DNA of 64,000 bases from Bacteroidota bacterium (lineage in GTDB: Bacteria > Bacteroidota > Bacteroidia > Bacteroidales > Tannerellaceae): the NCBI GenBank assembly GCA_023429375.1, contig JAEYVY010000007.1, positions 310,001 through 374,000 on the forward strand, read 5' to 3'. The notes beneath the pieces were generated by a model that was not told the origin of the DNA, made no database searches, and saw only the letters and a list, made by a program, of their open reading frames with translations. Positions 54,696 through 63,021 of this stretch are shown here, piece by piece. The position numbers were made by a program, and so were the translations under genes. The number at the start of each line of letters is the position of its first letter. Position 1 is the first letter of the stretch.

Positions 54696-54719
54696 TAATA
54701 ATTTAATACGATTGATTTT

Positions 54720-56483
54720 ATGAAAGAGTTTTTTAAAAATGTTTTTGCCTCAGCATTCGGTGTAGTGATTGGGCTAGCCATAATTTTTGGTATAGGAACC
54801 TATGTTTTAATAGGCTTGGTTGCTGCAAGTGCAGAAGAATCAGAATACAAGCCAAAGAGTAATACTGTTTTCAAATTAGTATTGGATGGTGAAATTGTTG
54901 ACAATAGTACTTCTAATCCATTTTTGGAATTGATGGGCGAGAAAGAACCGTTGGCACTTTCTAACATCCTTCGCTCTATTCGTTTAGCAAAAGAAAATGA
55001 CAATATTAAAGGTATATACATTGAATGTGGAAATACGAGTTCTTCTCCTGCCACGCTTTCTGCTATTCGTAAAGCCTTAGTCGACTTCAAAGAAAGTGGT
55101 AAATTCATTATTTCTTATTCCGACAGTTATTCACAAGGCGGTTATTACGTTGCCAGCGTGGCCGACTCTGTGTTTGTGAATCCACTCGGTGGAGTAGAAC
55201 TGAGAGGGCTTGCATCTGTTGGTTTGTTCTATACCGGATTGGCCGAAAAAATAGGTGTTGACTTCCACGTCTTTAAGGTTGGTACATTTAAAGGTGCAGT
55301 TGAGCCGTATTTCTTGAAGAAATTTAGTGATGAAAACCGTGAACAGATTTCTTCTTACCAAGCATCTATCTGGAATAATCTAACGGCTGAAATACTTGCC
55401 AGCAGACCAATCACGAAAGAAGAATTGGAGTTGTATGTAAACGAAGGACAGTTCTTTGAAGAAGGACAAGCTACGGTAGACCGTAAGCTGACCGACGGTA
55501 TTCGTTATCGTTCGGAAGTAGAAAACACAGTGAAAGTATTGGCCGGACAAGACGTAGACGATAAACTTCGTGCTGCAAGCGTTGCAAAAATGGTTCGCAT
55601 CAAAGATAAAACGAAAGTAAAAGACGACAAGATTGCGATCCTCTATGCTGAAGGCCAAATTATGGAAGAAAGTACCGGATTAAGCTATAGCACTCAGGTT
55701 ATCTCTGAAAAGATGTGTGATGAATTGCAAAAACTGGCAGCCGATGAAGATGTTAAAGCCGTTGTGTTTCGCGTAAACTCACCGGGTGGTAGTGCCTATA
55801 TCTCAGAACAGATCTGGAAAAAGGTGATTGAACTGAAAGAAAAGAAACCGGTTGTTGTATCTATGGGTACGTATGCTGCATCGGGAGGTTACTATATCTC
55901 TTGTGGAGCAAATAAGATTATTGCTGAGCCAATGACATTGACCGGTTCGATCGGAGTATTTGGTTTGATGGCAAACACTACAGGCCTGTATGATAAAGTC
56001 GGATTGTCTGCGGATGTTGTTAAAACTAATCCATTGGCAGATATAGGCAATACAACTCGTCCAATGACAGAAAGAGAAAAGGCTCTTATCCAGGCGTCTG
56101 TAGAACGCACATATGATTTGTTTATCAGCCGCTGTGCCGAAGGACGCGGCATGACGAAAGAACAAATTGATTTCATTGGTCAGGGTCGCGTATGGACTGG
56201 TGAGCAAGCTTTGGAAAGAGGTTTGGTTGATAAATTAGGAGGTATAGATACAGCTATTGAAGAGGCTGCTTTATTGGCTGAACTTGGTGAGTATAGTGTT
56301 ATTACCTATAATTCTAAGAAAGATTTCTTTACCGAATTTTTGGAAAGCAAAATGGAAGATGTGCAGATGAGAATGATAAAGAGTGCGCTAGGGGATAAGT
56401 TTGAAACATTCAAAACCATTTATTCGGCTACACCTCAGACTGGAATTCAAGCATTGCTTCCGGTTGGAATCGAAGGTATCTAA
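54720..56483 (+). CDS. sppA: Signal peptide peptidase SppA, 67K type
   Basis: This 587-residue membrane-anchored S49 serine protease degrades leftover signal peptides and other membrane-associated substrates. One N-terminal membrane segment is followed by two ClpP-like halves. The catalytic Lys191 (GTFKGAVEPY) is in the first half and the nucleophile Ser358 (NSPGGSAY) in the second, as in E. coli SppA. It starts 25 bases after the DUF2975 gene and ends 22 bases before the HTH gene, so the three are likely one transcript. Its co-regulation with a membrane-sensor-type pair would be fitting for envelope stress. Confidence 0.95.
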   Translation: MKEFFKNVFASAFGVVIGLAIIFGIGTYVLIGLVAASAEESEYKPKSNTVFKLVLDGEIVDNSTSNPFLELMGEKEPLALSNILRSIRLAKENDNIKGIYIECGNTSSSPATLSAIRKALVDFKESGKFIISYSDSYSQGGYYVASVADSVFVNPLGGVELRGLASVGLFYTGLAEKIGVDFHVFKVGTFKGAVEPYFLKKFSDENREQISSYQASIWNNLTAEILASRPITKEELELYVNEGQFFEEGQATVDRKLTDGIRYRSEVENTVKVLAGQDVDDKLRAASVAKMVRIKDKTKVKDDKIAILYAEGQIMEESTGLSYSTQVISEKMCDELQKLAADEDVKAVVFRVNSPGGSAYISEQIWKKVIELKEKKPVVVSMGTYAASGGYYISCGANKIIAEPMTLTGSIGVFGLMANTTGLYDKVGLSADVVKTNPLADIGNTTRPMTEREKALIQASVERTYDLFISRCAEGRGMTKEQIDFIGQGRVWTGEQALERGLVDKLGGIDTAIEEAALLAELGEYSVITYNSKKDFFTEFLESKMEDVQMRMIKSALGDKFETFKTIYSATPQTGIQALLPVGIEGI

Positions 56484-56504
56484 TTTGAACTTAAACGAAA
56501 GCAA

Positions 56505-56732
56505 ATGGCAATTATAGTAAATTTGGATGTCATGATGGCAAAACGTAAGATTTCGCTAGGAGAATTGGCTGAACGCGTAGATATCACTCCTGCCAATCTT
56601 TCTGTACTGAAAACAGGAAAGGCGAAGGCAATACGTTTTTCTACGTTGGAAGCCATTTGCAAGGAATTGGATTGTCAACCCGGAGATATTTTGGAATATA
56701 AAGAATCGGATTATGATCGAGATGAAGGGTGA
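56505..56732 (+). CDS. Small Cro/C1-type HTH regulator (YozG-like)
   Basis: This 75-residue protein is essentially one helix-turn-helix domain: KISLGELAERVDITPANLSVLKTGK (pieces LGELAERVDITPANLSVLK), then IRFSTLEAICKELDCQPGDILEY, the typical YozG/HipB-like end. It is the usual partner of DUF2975 proteins. It is the best candidate for binding the paired ATCGAT palindromes near 53.9 kb, which would make the operon autoregulated. Repeat copy C lies just after it. Confidence 0.85.
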   Translation: MAIIVNLDVMMAKRKISLGELAERVDITPANLSVLKTGKAKAIRFSTLEAICKELDCQPGDILEYKESDYDRDEG

Positions 56733-56759
56733 TTTTTTAGTCTGTATAAAAAAATAATC

Positions 56760-56940
56760 ATCCCGATGTGGAATTTGTAAAATTAGGCGCTGAAAATCAA
56801 CGTCTAAATGCTTTTCAAAAATCACCTCGGTCGTTTTAAAAAAACATCCCGATCGTTTTTTAAAACGATCGGGATGTTTTTTTATTTTCATCGGGATGTT
56901 TTAATACATTGATGGTCAGATGTATATGGCTTATGGATGA
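56760..56940 (+). repeat. Copy C of the intergenic TIR/hairpin repeat, with a perfect 22-bp stem
   Basis: This copy starts with ATCCCGATGT (56760-56769), the same end as copy B, and aligns with B for about 180 bases at roughly 70 per cent identity by eye. Its 3' inverted repeat is degenerate. The core is a perfect 22-bp hairpin (56838-56859 with 56862-56883, 2-base loop) with an A-run on one side and a T-run on the other. It lies between convergent genes and can terminate transcription from both sides. Confidence 0.75.
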
Positions 56941-57016
56941 GGTGTTTATTTAGCGTAATTTTTTTTATAAATTCTTCCCGATGTCATTTTTCTACTCAAA
57001 CCGAGTGGATAACACG

Positions 57017-57394
57017 TTATTCTTCCGGTAGTTTATATCCGTGTTGCTGAAGCCAAACATCGAGGATGCTGAACAAGATAAAGAAGGATGCACCACCTAC
57101 AATTGTCAGAAGAATAGGGAATGTTACCTGCAACACAGTGAGTAATCCTGATAAGGTCTCTCCATAAAATCTGAACAATACTACTCCGGCAATGATGGCA
57201 AGGATATACACTAAAAATAAGGCAAAAAGCAAGCCGGGCGAAAGTGGCTTTCTGATGCTGACCGCATTTTTCTGCGCAACTCTCATTTGTAATTGCGTCA
57301 TGATACGACTATTCAACGTCGATGATGGTTTTAAAACCGTCTCCTGCATCAACGAACGAGTCAACTGATCTATTTCGTTTTCATTTCGTTTCAT
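57017..57394 (-). CDS. Small membrane protein, probable anti-sigma factor
   Basis: This 125-residue protein has a soluble N-terminal part (residues 1-50, with LTRSLMQETVLKPSSTLNSR) and two membrane segments (about 53-72 and 84-108). It overlaps the ECF sigma gene by 4 bases. That position and layout (cytosolic head, membrane tail) fit an anti-sigma factor, but no zinc-binding anti-sigma motif is visible. Assignment rests on context. Confidence 0.6.
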   Translation of the reverse strand: MKRNENEIDQLTRSLMQETVLKPSSTLNSRIMTQLQMRVAQKNAVSIRKPLSPGLLFALFLVYILAIIAGVVLFRFYGETLSGLLTVLQVTFPILLTIVGGASFFILFSILDVWLQQHGYKLPEE

Positions 57395-57954
57395 ATCAAA
57401 CTCATTGTTTCGGTTTTCATTACTTGTTGTAATCTTTCGTAGAAGTGCTTCCTTGCCCGGAATAACTTAACTTTAATATTTGAGGTTGTCAAATCGGTAA
57501 TATCCCGAATCTCTTCTACCGAGCATTCTTCGAGATAGAACAAGGTGAGGAGTAACGCTTCATCGCGTGTCATCATCTTAAGTACAGATGAAATGATTTC
57601 GCGCCGGTCGTTTCTCTCTAATAACGAAGATGCTGATTCCATCTCGTCTTCTGTCAGGTCTTCTGCTCTGGCTTCATCGTAATCGGAAAATATCTTTTGC
57701 TGACGTAAGGCTGAAAGTGCTGTCCGATAGACTATGCGATAGAGCCAGGTCGAAAATTTACTCTCGAATTTAAATGTATCCAATGCTGTATATACCTTAA
57801 TAAAAGCATCTTGAGTTACCTCTTCTGCTTCTTCCTTGTTTCCCATCAAACGAAAGGCGAGCGTATAAGTCATCTTCTCATACTTCGCAATCAAGCAGGA
57901 GAAACTATGCGTATCCCCTGCCAGAATTTGTTCAATCCACTTTCGTTCTTCCAT
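57391..57954 (-). CDS. ECF-type RNA polymerase sigma factor
   Basis: This 187-residue sigma-70 family protein has region 2 (YEKMTYTLAFRLMGNKEEAEEVTQDAFIKVY in part: AFRLMGNKEEAEEVTQDAF; then FSTWLYRIVYRTAL) and region 4 (LLTLFYLEECSVEEIRDITD, then NIKVKLFRARKHF). It is a typical ECF factor. The gene before it is a DUF6249 membrane protein and the gene after it is anti-sigma-like, so the three probably form one regulatory unit. Target genes are not visible in this window. Confidence 0.93.
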   Translation of the reverse strand: MEERKWIEQILAGDTHSFSCLIAKYEKMTYTLAFRLMGNKEEAEEVTQDAFIKVYTALDTFKFESKFSTWLYRIVYRTALSALRQQKIFSDYDEARAEDLTEDEMESASSLLERNDRREIISSVLKMMTRDEALLLTLFYLEECSVEEIRDITDLTTSNIKVKLFRARKHFYERLQQVMKTETMSLI

Positions 57955-57969
57955 TTAAATGTCTAGTGA

Positions 57970-58344
57970 TTAATTCTCTTTAGTCTCCTCTGACTGCATT
58001 TTGCGAGAGAAAAAGAAATAGATTACAAAACCGATCCCTCCAAACAAAATCGTGAATGCCGGGATGCCTAATGAGAAGAAACCACCGTAATCCGGTAGAT
58101 AGGGGTCGACAAACAATCCGATAATTAATCCCAAAGATAATCCAATCATCACAATTCCGTTGCGTAAAGCCGGATAACGATTTGCTTTTTTCTCTGGTTC
58201 TTCTAAAAAAGCACCTCTCTCAATCATGGCCATGCGTTCGGCATGTTTACTTTTTTGTGAATCTAAGCCAAGTAGAATAATCATAATTACTGGTAGTCCG
58301 ACTGCACAAATAATAGCGACGATAGGTATAAACACTTCTCCCAT
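57970..58344 (-). CDS. DUF6249-type small membrane protein
   Basis: This 124-residue protein has three membrane segments (about 5-27, 62-80 and 90-112). The RMAMIERG segment after the first helix is typical of the DUF6249 family, which is commonly encoded beside ECF sigma factors in Bacteroidetes. It is the first gene of the leftward sigma operon, 15 bases before the sigma gene. Function unknown. Confidence 0.72.
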   Translation of the reverse strand: MGEVFIPIVAIICAVGLPVIMIILLGLDSQKSKHAERMAMIERGAFLEEPEKKANRYPALRNGIVMIGLSLGLIIGLFVDPYLPDYGGFFSLGIPAFTILFGGIGFVIYFFFSRKMQSEETKEN

Positions 58345-58548
58345 AATAATTTTAATTTAATTGTTGTATCAGTTATTTGTCTATAGGACGCCCTAACGAA
58401 TCATGAGGTTACAAAAAAAGCAACTATTTTTTTATCTGTTTTTCGTGTATTGAAGATTTTTAGGACAATTATTCTTATACAATTTCATCTTTGTCTTTAT
58501 CCAAGTTTATGGCTTGTCCTTCTTGAGAAGAAGATGTTCCTGATTTAC

Positions 58549-58591
58549 AAAAAAAATACCCGAGGCACGAAAATACTTTCTGCCTCGGGTA
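58549..58591 (-). terminator. Intrinsic terminator of the DUF1080/oxidoreductase operon
   Basis: On the minus strand TACCCGAGGCA and TGCCTCGGGTA form an 11-bp stem with a 13-base loop, followed by eight T (complement of the A-run 58549-58556). It lies 38 bases past the DUF1080 stop. Confidence 0.85.
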
Positions 58592-58628
58592 GATTTGATT
58601 TAGTATCTTATAATACCGTAACTAAATA

Positions 58629-59531
58629 TTAGTCAAGAATTTTAACCTTAATGTTGCGGAACCATACATCATCACCATGATCTTGGATACCAATATAACC
58701 TTCATGTTTTTCACCACCGCAATTGTTCAACAAGTCGAATGCAATTGGCCATTTTTCTAGGCTGAACTTAGATGCTTGAAGCATTTCTGTCCATTGTGGA
58801 GTCCAAAGGTGATATTCAACTACGTTTTCACCATTTTGGTTGTGAAGAACTGTACCTTTGAATACTGTGATTGTTGTATTATTCCATTCACCGAATGGTT
58901 TTGAGTTTTGTGGCTTAGCAGGAATCATATCATACAAAGAAGATGACATACGGTTACCGTCTTTACCCATCTTTGCATCAACATGGTTCACGTTGTCTAA
59001 TACCTGGCTTTCTGGAGCAGAAATATAGATCGGTTGATCTTTTACTTCTTGAGCTAAATAGAAGATACCAGAGTTAGAACCTTTCTCAACTTTCCAATCG
59101 ATTGAAAGTTCAAAGTTTTTGAATTTGTGAGCGAAGATGATGTCACCTCCGTCATTACTTTGAGCTTCACCTGTACCTGTACCAGAGAATTTCAAGCAAC
59201 CGTCAACAATGCTCCATTTTCCAGGAACAGTTTCCTTGTTGTATCCTCTCCATCCCTCCAAGCTGGTTCCATCGAATAGTACGATATAACCGTCTGCGTC
59301 AGTTTTGAATTTAGATAGGTCTACTTGAGGTCTTTCTACGATTGTATATGAAGGAACTTTTACACCGTTAACTTCCTTTTCAGGAACTACGATTTCAGTT
59401 GCTTCAGTAGCTACAGCTTCAGTAGCTGCAGGTTCTTCTGCAGTAGGTTCTTCAGCTTTCTTACCACCTCCACATGCTGTGAAATAGCACATTAGTGTAG
59501 CAGCGCTAGCTAATAAAATTGTCTTTTTCAT
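58629..59531 (-). CDS. DUF1080 lipoprotein, 3-keto-disaccharide hydrolase-like
   Basis: This 300-residue protein has a lipoprotein signal (lipobox FTAC, Cys20), then an Ala/Glu-rich linker (about 25-55) and one DUF1080 jelly-roll domain (about 80-300: VLFDGTSLEGWRG, GGDIIFAHKFKNFEL, GSNSGIFYLAQ, YIGIQDHGDDVWFRNIKVK in parts). DUF1080 is now linked to 3-keto-glycoside hydrolysis. It follows a Gfo/Idh/MocA gene by 24 bases, the expected partner for making the 3-keto sugar. The Ala/Thr/Glu linker suggests it is held away from the membrane. Confidence 0.85.
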   Translation of the reverse strand: MKKTILLASAATLMCYFTACGGGKKAEEPTAEEPAATEAVATEATEIVVPEKEVNGVKVPSYTIVERPQVDLSKFKTDADGYIVLFDGTSLEGWRGYNKETVPGKWSIVDGCLKFSGTGTGEAQSNDGGDIIFAHKFKNFELSIDWKVEKGSNSGIFYLAQEVKDQPIYISAPESQVLDNVNHVDAKMGKDGNRMSSSLYDMIPAKPQNSKPFGEWNNTTITVFKGTVLHNQNGENVVEYHLWTPQWTEMLQASKFSLEKWPIAFDLLNNCGGEKHEGYIGIQDHGDDVWFRNIKVKILD

Positions 59532-59555
59532 CTTATTTTAAACTTTAATAGGTTC

Positions 59556-61040
59556 TTATCTAGGCATATCAGCCAACTTCCAACCATCACGATAGTTATG
59601 CTTAATCAATTCTGCAGCAAATTGCTTAGCATTGATTGGCTCAGTATAGTCTTTGTTGAATGATGGGTGACCGTCTTTGATAGTGAAGCCGTCTTTAACA
59701 ACAGTTCTAATCATTTCGTTATCACCGATATTCGTGAACTGCATGTTTGGTCCGTCCCAGAATAACACCTTGTTAAGAGCTTGCAGACGAACTGCCAATA
59801 CACCCATAACTACCATTTCATTGAATGGTCCAGCTTCAGAGAAGTCAGATTTTGTTAACACGCGGTTAGCAGCGCTTTCTTTTGAAGCACGGATCCAGTC
59901 TTGTTCGTGACCACCTTCCATAGCTTTAGGAACACGACGGCATACTTTTGGAGCATTAGGAACACGACCTGACAATAACCATGGTTCACGTCCGTAGCAA
60001 CCACAGATCAATGTGTCTTTTGTTCCGTGGAAGATTGTTAAACCACCGCCAGGACCCATTAATTCTTTATTTTGTGGGAATCCTTCTGGACGGTCAGGCA
60101 TCATACCTCCATCATACCAGTGTACAATAACTTCAGGAAGAGCAACCTTAGGCATGTTGTCACGAGCAGGGAATGTTAATTTTACGTGTTGTGCTTGAGG
60201 AGCGCAATCGTTCAATAATAATGTAGATGAACCTTCAGCTTTAGTTGGGTATCCAAGTTTTAAAGCTTTAAATACTGGGTGCATAATGTGGCAAGCCATA
60301 TCGCCAAGAGCTCCTGTACCATAAGCCCACCATCCACGCCAGTTCCATGGGTGATATACTTCATTGAATGGACGCATTGCTGCTGGACCTGTAAATAAGT
60401 CCCAATTCAATGTTGAAGGAATTTTTGAAGCTTTTTCAGGAGTGTTTAATCCTTGTGGCCAAATTGGACGGTCAGTAGCACATTCTACTTTTGTTACTTC
60501 ACCGATTTCACCATTCCAAATCCATTCGCAAATCAAGTCAACACCTTCAGCAGAAGAACCTTGGTTACCCATTTGAGTAGCAACTTGATACTTAGCAGCT
60601 AATTTAGTTAACAAGCGAGATTCGTAAACAGAGTGAGTAAGCGGTTTTTGGGTATAAACGTGTTTTCCCATGGTGATGGCATCAGCAGTGATGATAGCGT
60701 GAGTATGGTCAGCTGTAGCAACCATTACACCATCAATTGATTTACCCATCTCATCGTACATCTTGCGATAATCCCAATATTTCTTTGCTTGAGGATACTT
60801 TTCGAATACGTTTTTCGCATACTTCCAATCCACATCACAAAGCGCAACGATGTTTTCAGTTTCCATGTTACGTAGGTTAGCCGCACCCATACCTCCGATA
60901 CCAATACCGGCGATGTTCATTTTGTCTGTTGGAGCTGTGTGGCCATGGCTCTTACCAAGAACAGCATTAGGCACAATGGTTAACGCTGCTGCTGCAGCAG
61001 TACCTCTTTGAAGAAAAGATCTTCTTGTAATGTTTGACAT
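59556..61040 (-). CDS. Exported Gfo/Idh/MocA-type oxidoreductase with Tat signal
   Basis: The start at 61040 places the twin-arginine motif NITRRSFLQRG at the N-terminus, giving 494 residues. A Rossmann domain (MNIAGIGIGGMGAANL, then VALCDVDWKYA) and the catalytic-type KPLTHSVYES follow. The Tat signal means it is exported folded with its NAD(P) cofactor already bound. In Bacteroidales such enzymes oxidise the C3 hydroxyl of sugars; the adjacent DUF1080 protein would then cleave the 3-keto-glycoside. A promoter lies at 61112-61142. Confidence 0.88.
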   Translation of the reverse strand: MSNITRRSFLQRGTAAAAALTIVPNAVLGKSHGHTAPTDKMNIAGIGIGGMGAANLRNMETENIVALCDVDWKYAKNVFEKYPQAKKYWDYRKMYDEMGKSIDGVMVATADHTHAIITADAITMGKHVYTQKPLTHSVYESRLLTKLAAKYQVATQMGNQGSSAEGVDLICEWIWNGEIGEVTKVECATDRPIWPQGLNTPEKASKIPSTLNWDLFTGPAAMRPFNEVYHPWNWRGWWAYGTGALGDMACHIMHPVFKALKLGYPTKAEGSSTLLLNDCAPQAQHVKLTFPARDNMPKVALPEVIVHWYDGGMMPDRPEGFPQNKELMGPGGGLTIFHGTKDTLICGCYGREPWLLSGRVPNAPKVCRRVPKAMEGGHEQDWIRASKESAANRVLTKSDFSEAGPFNEMVVMGVLAVRLQALNKVLFWDGPNMQFTNIGDNEMIRTVVKDGFTIKDGHPSFNKDYTEPINAKQFAAELIKHNYRDGWKLADMPR

Positions 61041-61111
61041 AATAATTCTTTTATAGATTAGCACTTAATAATGTTCACACTTCAATTTTCCACATACCTT
61101 AGATAGTAACG

Positions 61112-61142
61112 CAAATATAGCCAATGCATAATTACGGTCAAG
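61112..61142 (-). promoter_or_regulatory. Promoter candidate for the Gfo/Idh/MocA-DUF1080 operon
   Basis: On the minus strand TATATTTG (61112-61119) matches the -7 consensus, and CTTG (61139-61142) sits 19 bases upstream where TTTG is expected. Transcription would start about 65 bases before the ATG. Confidence 0.6.
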
Positions 61143-61298
61143 GGATGCTGCTTCTATTCTCTTCGGAAATAGTCTTTTTTAACAAAAAGAATAGACAATC
61201 TTTATTTTTATATAAATATTATTTATGATTTTAGTGGAAAATACAGGCCTAATATAGATATATTTGTTTTTAAAATACTAATAAAATTTAATATTTGC

Positions 61299-61306
61299 TA
61301 TATTTG
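61299..61306 (+). promoter_or_regulatory. Tentative -7 element for cydAB
   Basis: TATATTTG matches TANNTTTG, 139 bases before the cydA ATG. The similar element at 61259-61266 is equally possible. Neither has a proper -33 TTTG. Confidence 0.3.
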
Positions 61307-61444
61307 TTCTATATGGTATCTTTTCCTAATGCTCTTTTGTCAGAGGACAATAAGGCAATATTTTGTTTGTAAACGGTGTTTTTTTCTATACGGGAATTAA
61401 GAAGCTAAATACATACTAAATTCACTTAACACATTTGTACGATT

Positions 61445-63007
61445 ATGGTTGAAAACATTGACACCTCTTTAATTGACTGGTCGAGGGCACAATTTGCACT
61501 CACGGCCATGTATCATTGGTTGTTTGTTCCTCTAACGCTCGGGCTTGGAGTTATACAGGCTATTATGGAAACTATCTACTACAAAACAGGTGATCCATTC
61601 TGGAAAGATACTGCAAAATTCTGGATGAAGATATTCGGAATAAATTTTGCAATTGGTGTCGCTACCGGGCTAATCATGGAATTTGAATTTGGAACAAACT
61701 GGTCTAACTACAGTTGGTTTGTAGGAGATATCTTTGGTGCTCCTCTTGCTATCGAAGGTATCGTTGCATTCTTCTTGGAAGCTACATTTATTGCAGTCAT
61801 GTTTTTCGGTTGGAATAAGGTGAGCAAGCGTTTTCACCTGACAGCTACTTGGCTTACTATTGTTGGAGCGACATTATCTGCATTATGGATTCTAATTGCT
61901 AATGCGTGGATGCAATTCCCTGCAGGTATGCATTTCAATCCGGACTCTGTTCGTAATGAAATGGTTGATTTCTGGGCAGTTGTTTTCTCACCTGTAGCGA
62001 TTAACAAATTTTTCCATACGGTTGTTTCAAGTTGGATTGTCGGATCTGCATTTGTAGTAGGTATAAGTGCATGGTATCTTCTTAAAAAACGTGAAACAAG
62101 ATTTGCTTTAGGAAGTCTTAAGGTTGCTGCTATTTTTGGTTTGGTAGCTACATTACTGACGGCATGGACCGGTGACGGATCGGCTTATCAGGTGGCTCAA
62201 AAGCAACCAATGAAACTCGCTGCAATGGAAGGTCACTATCATGGCGATAAAGGAGTAGGATTAGTTGCCATCGGCATGTTGAATCCTGATAAGAAAGCCT
62301 ATAATGATGATGTTAATCCGTTCTTATTTAATATTCAGATCCCCAAGATGCTATCCCTCTTTGCTGAAAGAGATTTAGACGGTTATGTGCCGGGTATCGT
62401 AAATTTGATTGATGGAGGGTATCAGATGAATGATGGTACGGTTGCTCTATCTGCCGAAGAAAAGATAAAGAGAGGTCAAATCGCAATCAAGGCCTTAGCT
62501 GATTACAAAAAAGCGATGAAAGATAAAGACGAAGTTGCCGCGAAGGAATACAGAGCTACACTGGAGGATAACTTCGAATACTTTGGTTATGGATATATCC
62601 GTGATAAAGCAGAGCTTATACCTCCTATTGGATTGACTTTCTACTCTTTCCGTGTGATGGTATTGCTTGGAGGGTTTTTCATTCTTTTATTTGCTTTCGT
62701 TGTATTTATGGAAAGAAAGAAGAAGTTGGAAAATATGACTTGGTTGCAATGGGTTTGCCTATGGTCAATTCCGTTGGCCTATATCGCAAGTCAAGCAGGT
62801 TGGATTGTTGCTGAAGTTGGTCGTCAACCTTGGGCAATACAAGATATTTTGCCGGTTTCGGCCTCTGTATCTAAATTGAGCGTGGGTTCGGTTCAGGCTA
62901 CGTTCTTCTTGTTCCTTGCCATATTTACTGTGTTGTTGATTGCAGAGGTGCGTATTATCATCAAAGCAATTAAGAAAGGTCCTGAATTTGAAAATCATTC
63001 TAACTAA
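61445..63007 (+). CDS. cydA: Cytochrome bd ubiquinol oxidase subunit I
   Basis: This 520-residue membrane protein carries the haem groups of the bd oxidase and reduces oxygen with quinol electrons at high affinity. It begins WSRAQFALTAMYHWLFVPLTLGLG with the haem ligand His in the first helix, then FGINFAIGVATGLIMEFEFGTNW (pieces FAIGVATGL and EFEFGTNW), a GMHFNP segment and a Q-loop (about 250-390). The C-terminal GWIVAEVGRQPW is also diagnostic. It allows the organism to cope with trace oxygen (nanaerobic growth). cydB follows after 14 bases. Confidence 0.97.
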   Translation: MVENIDTSLIDWSRAQFALTAMYHWLFVPLTLGLGVIQAIMETIYYKTGDPFWKDTAKFWMKIFGINFAIGVATGLIMEFEFGTNWSNYSWFVGDIFGAPLAIEGIVAFFLEATFIAVMFFGWNKVSKRFHLTATWLTIVGATLSALWILIANAWMQFPAGMHFNPDSVRNEMVDFWAVVFSPVAINKFFHTVVSSWIVGSAFVVGISAWYLLKKRETRFALGSLKVAAIFGLVATLLTAWTGDGSAYQVAQKQPMKLAAMEGHYHGDKGVGLVAIGMLNPDKKAYNDDVNPFLFNIQIPKMLSLFAERDLDGYVPGIVNLIDGGYQMNDGTVALSAEEKIKRGQIAIKALADYKKAMKDKDEVAAKEYRATLEDNFEYFGYGYIRDKAELIPPIGLTFYSFRVMVLLGGFFILLFAFVVFMERKKKLENMTWLQWVCLWSIPLAYIASQAGWIVAEVGRQPWAIQDILPVSASVSKLSVGSVQATFFLFLAIFTVLLIAEVRIIIKAIKKGPEFENHSN

Positions 63008-63021
63008 AAACAAAAGACATC

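Larger units (their letters stand above)
61041..61444. other. Divergent intergenic region upstream of the oxidoreductase operon and cydAB
   Basis: This 404-base AT-rich gap holds a leftward promoter (61112-61142) and two TATATTTG elements that could serve cydA (61259-61266 and 61299-61306), neither with a good -33 box. No gene or strong hairpin is seen. Confidence 0.5.

Noticed and set aside
58450..58632. A 60-codon plus-strand frame before the DUF1080 gene
   Set aside because: It crosses the strong minus-strand terminator and has no promoter or RBS; coding is unlikely.
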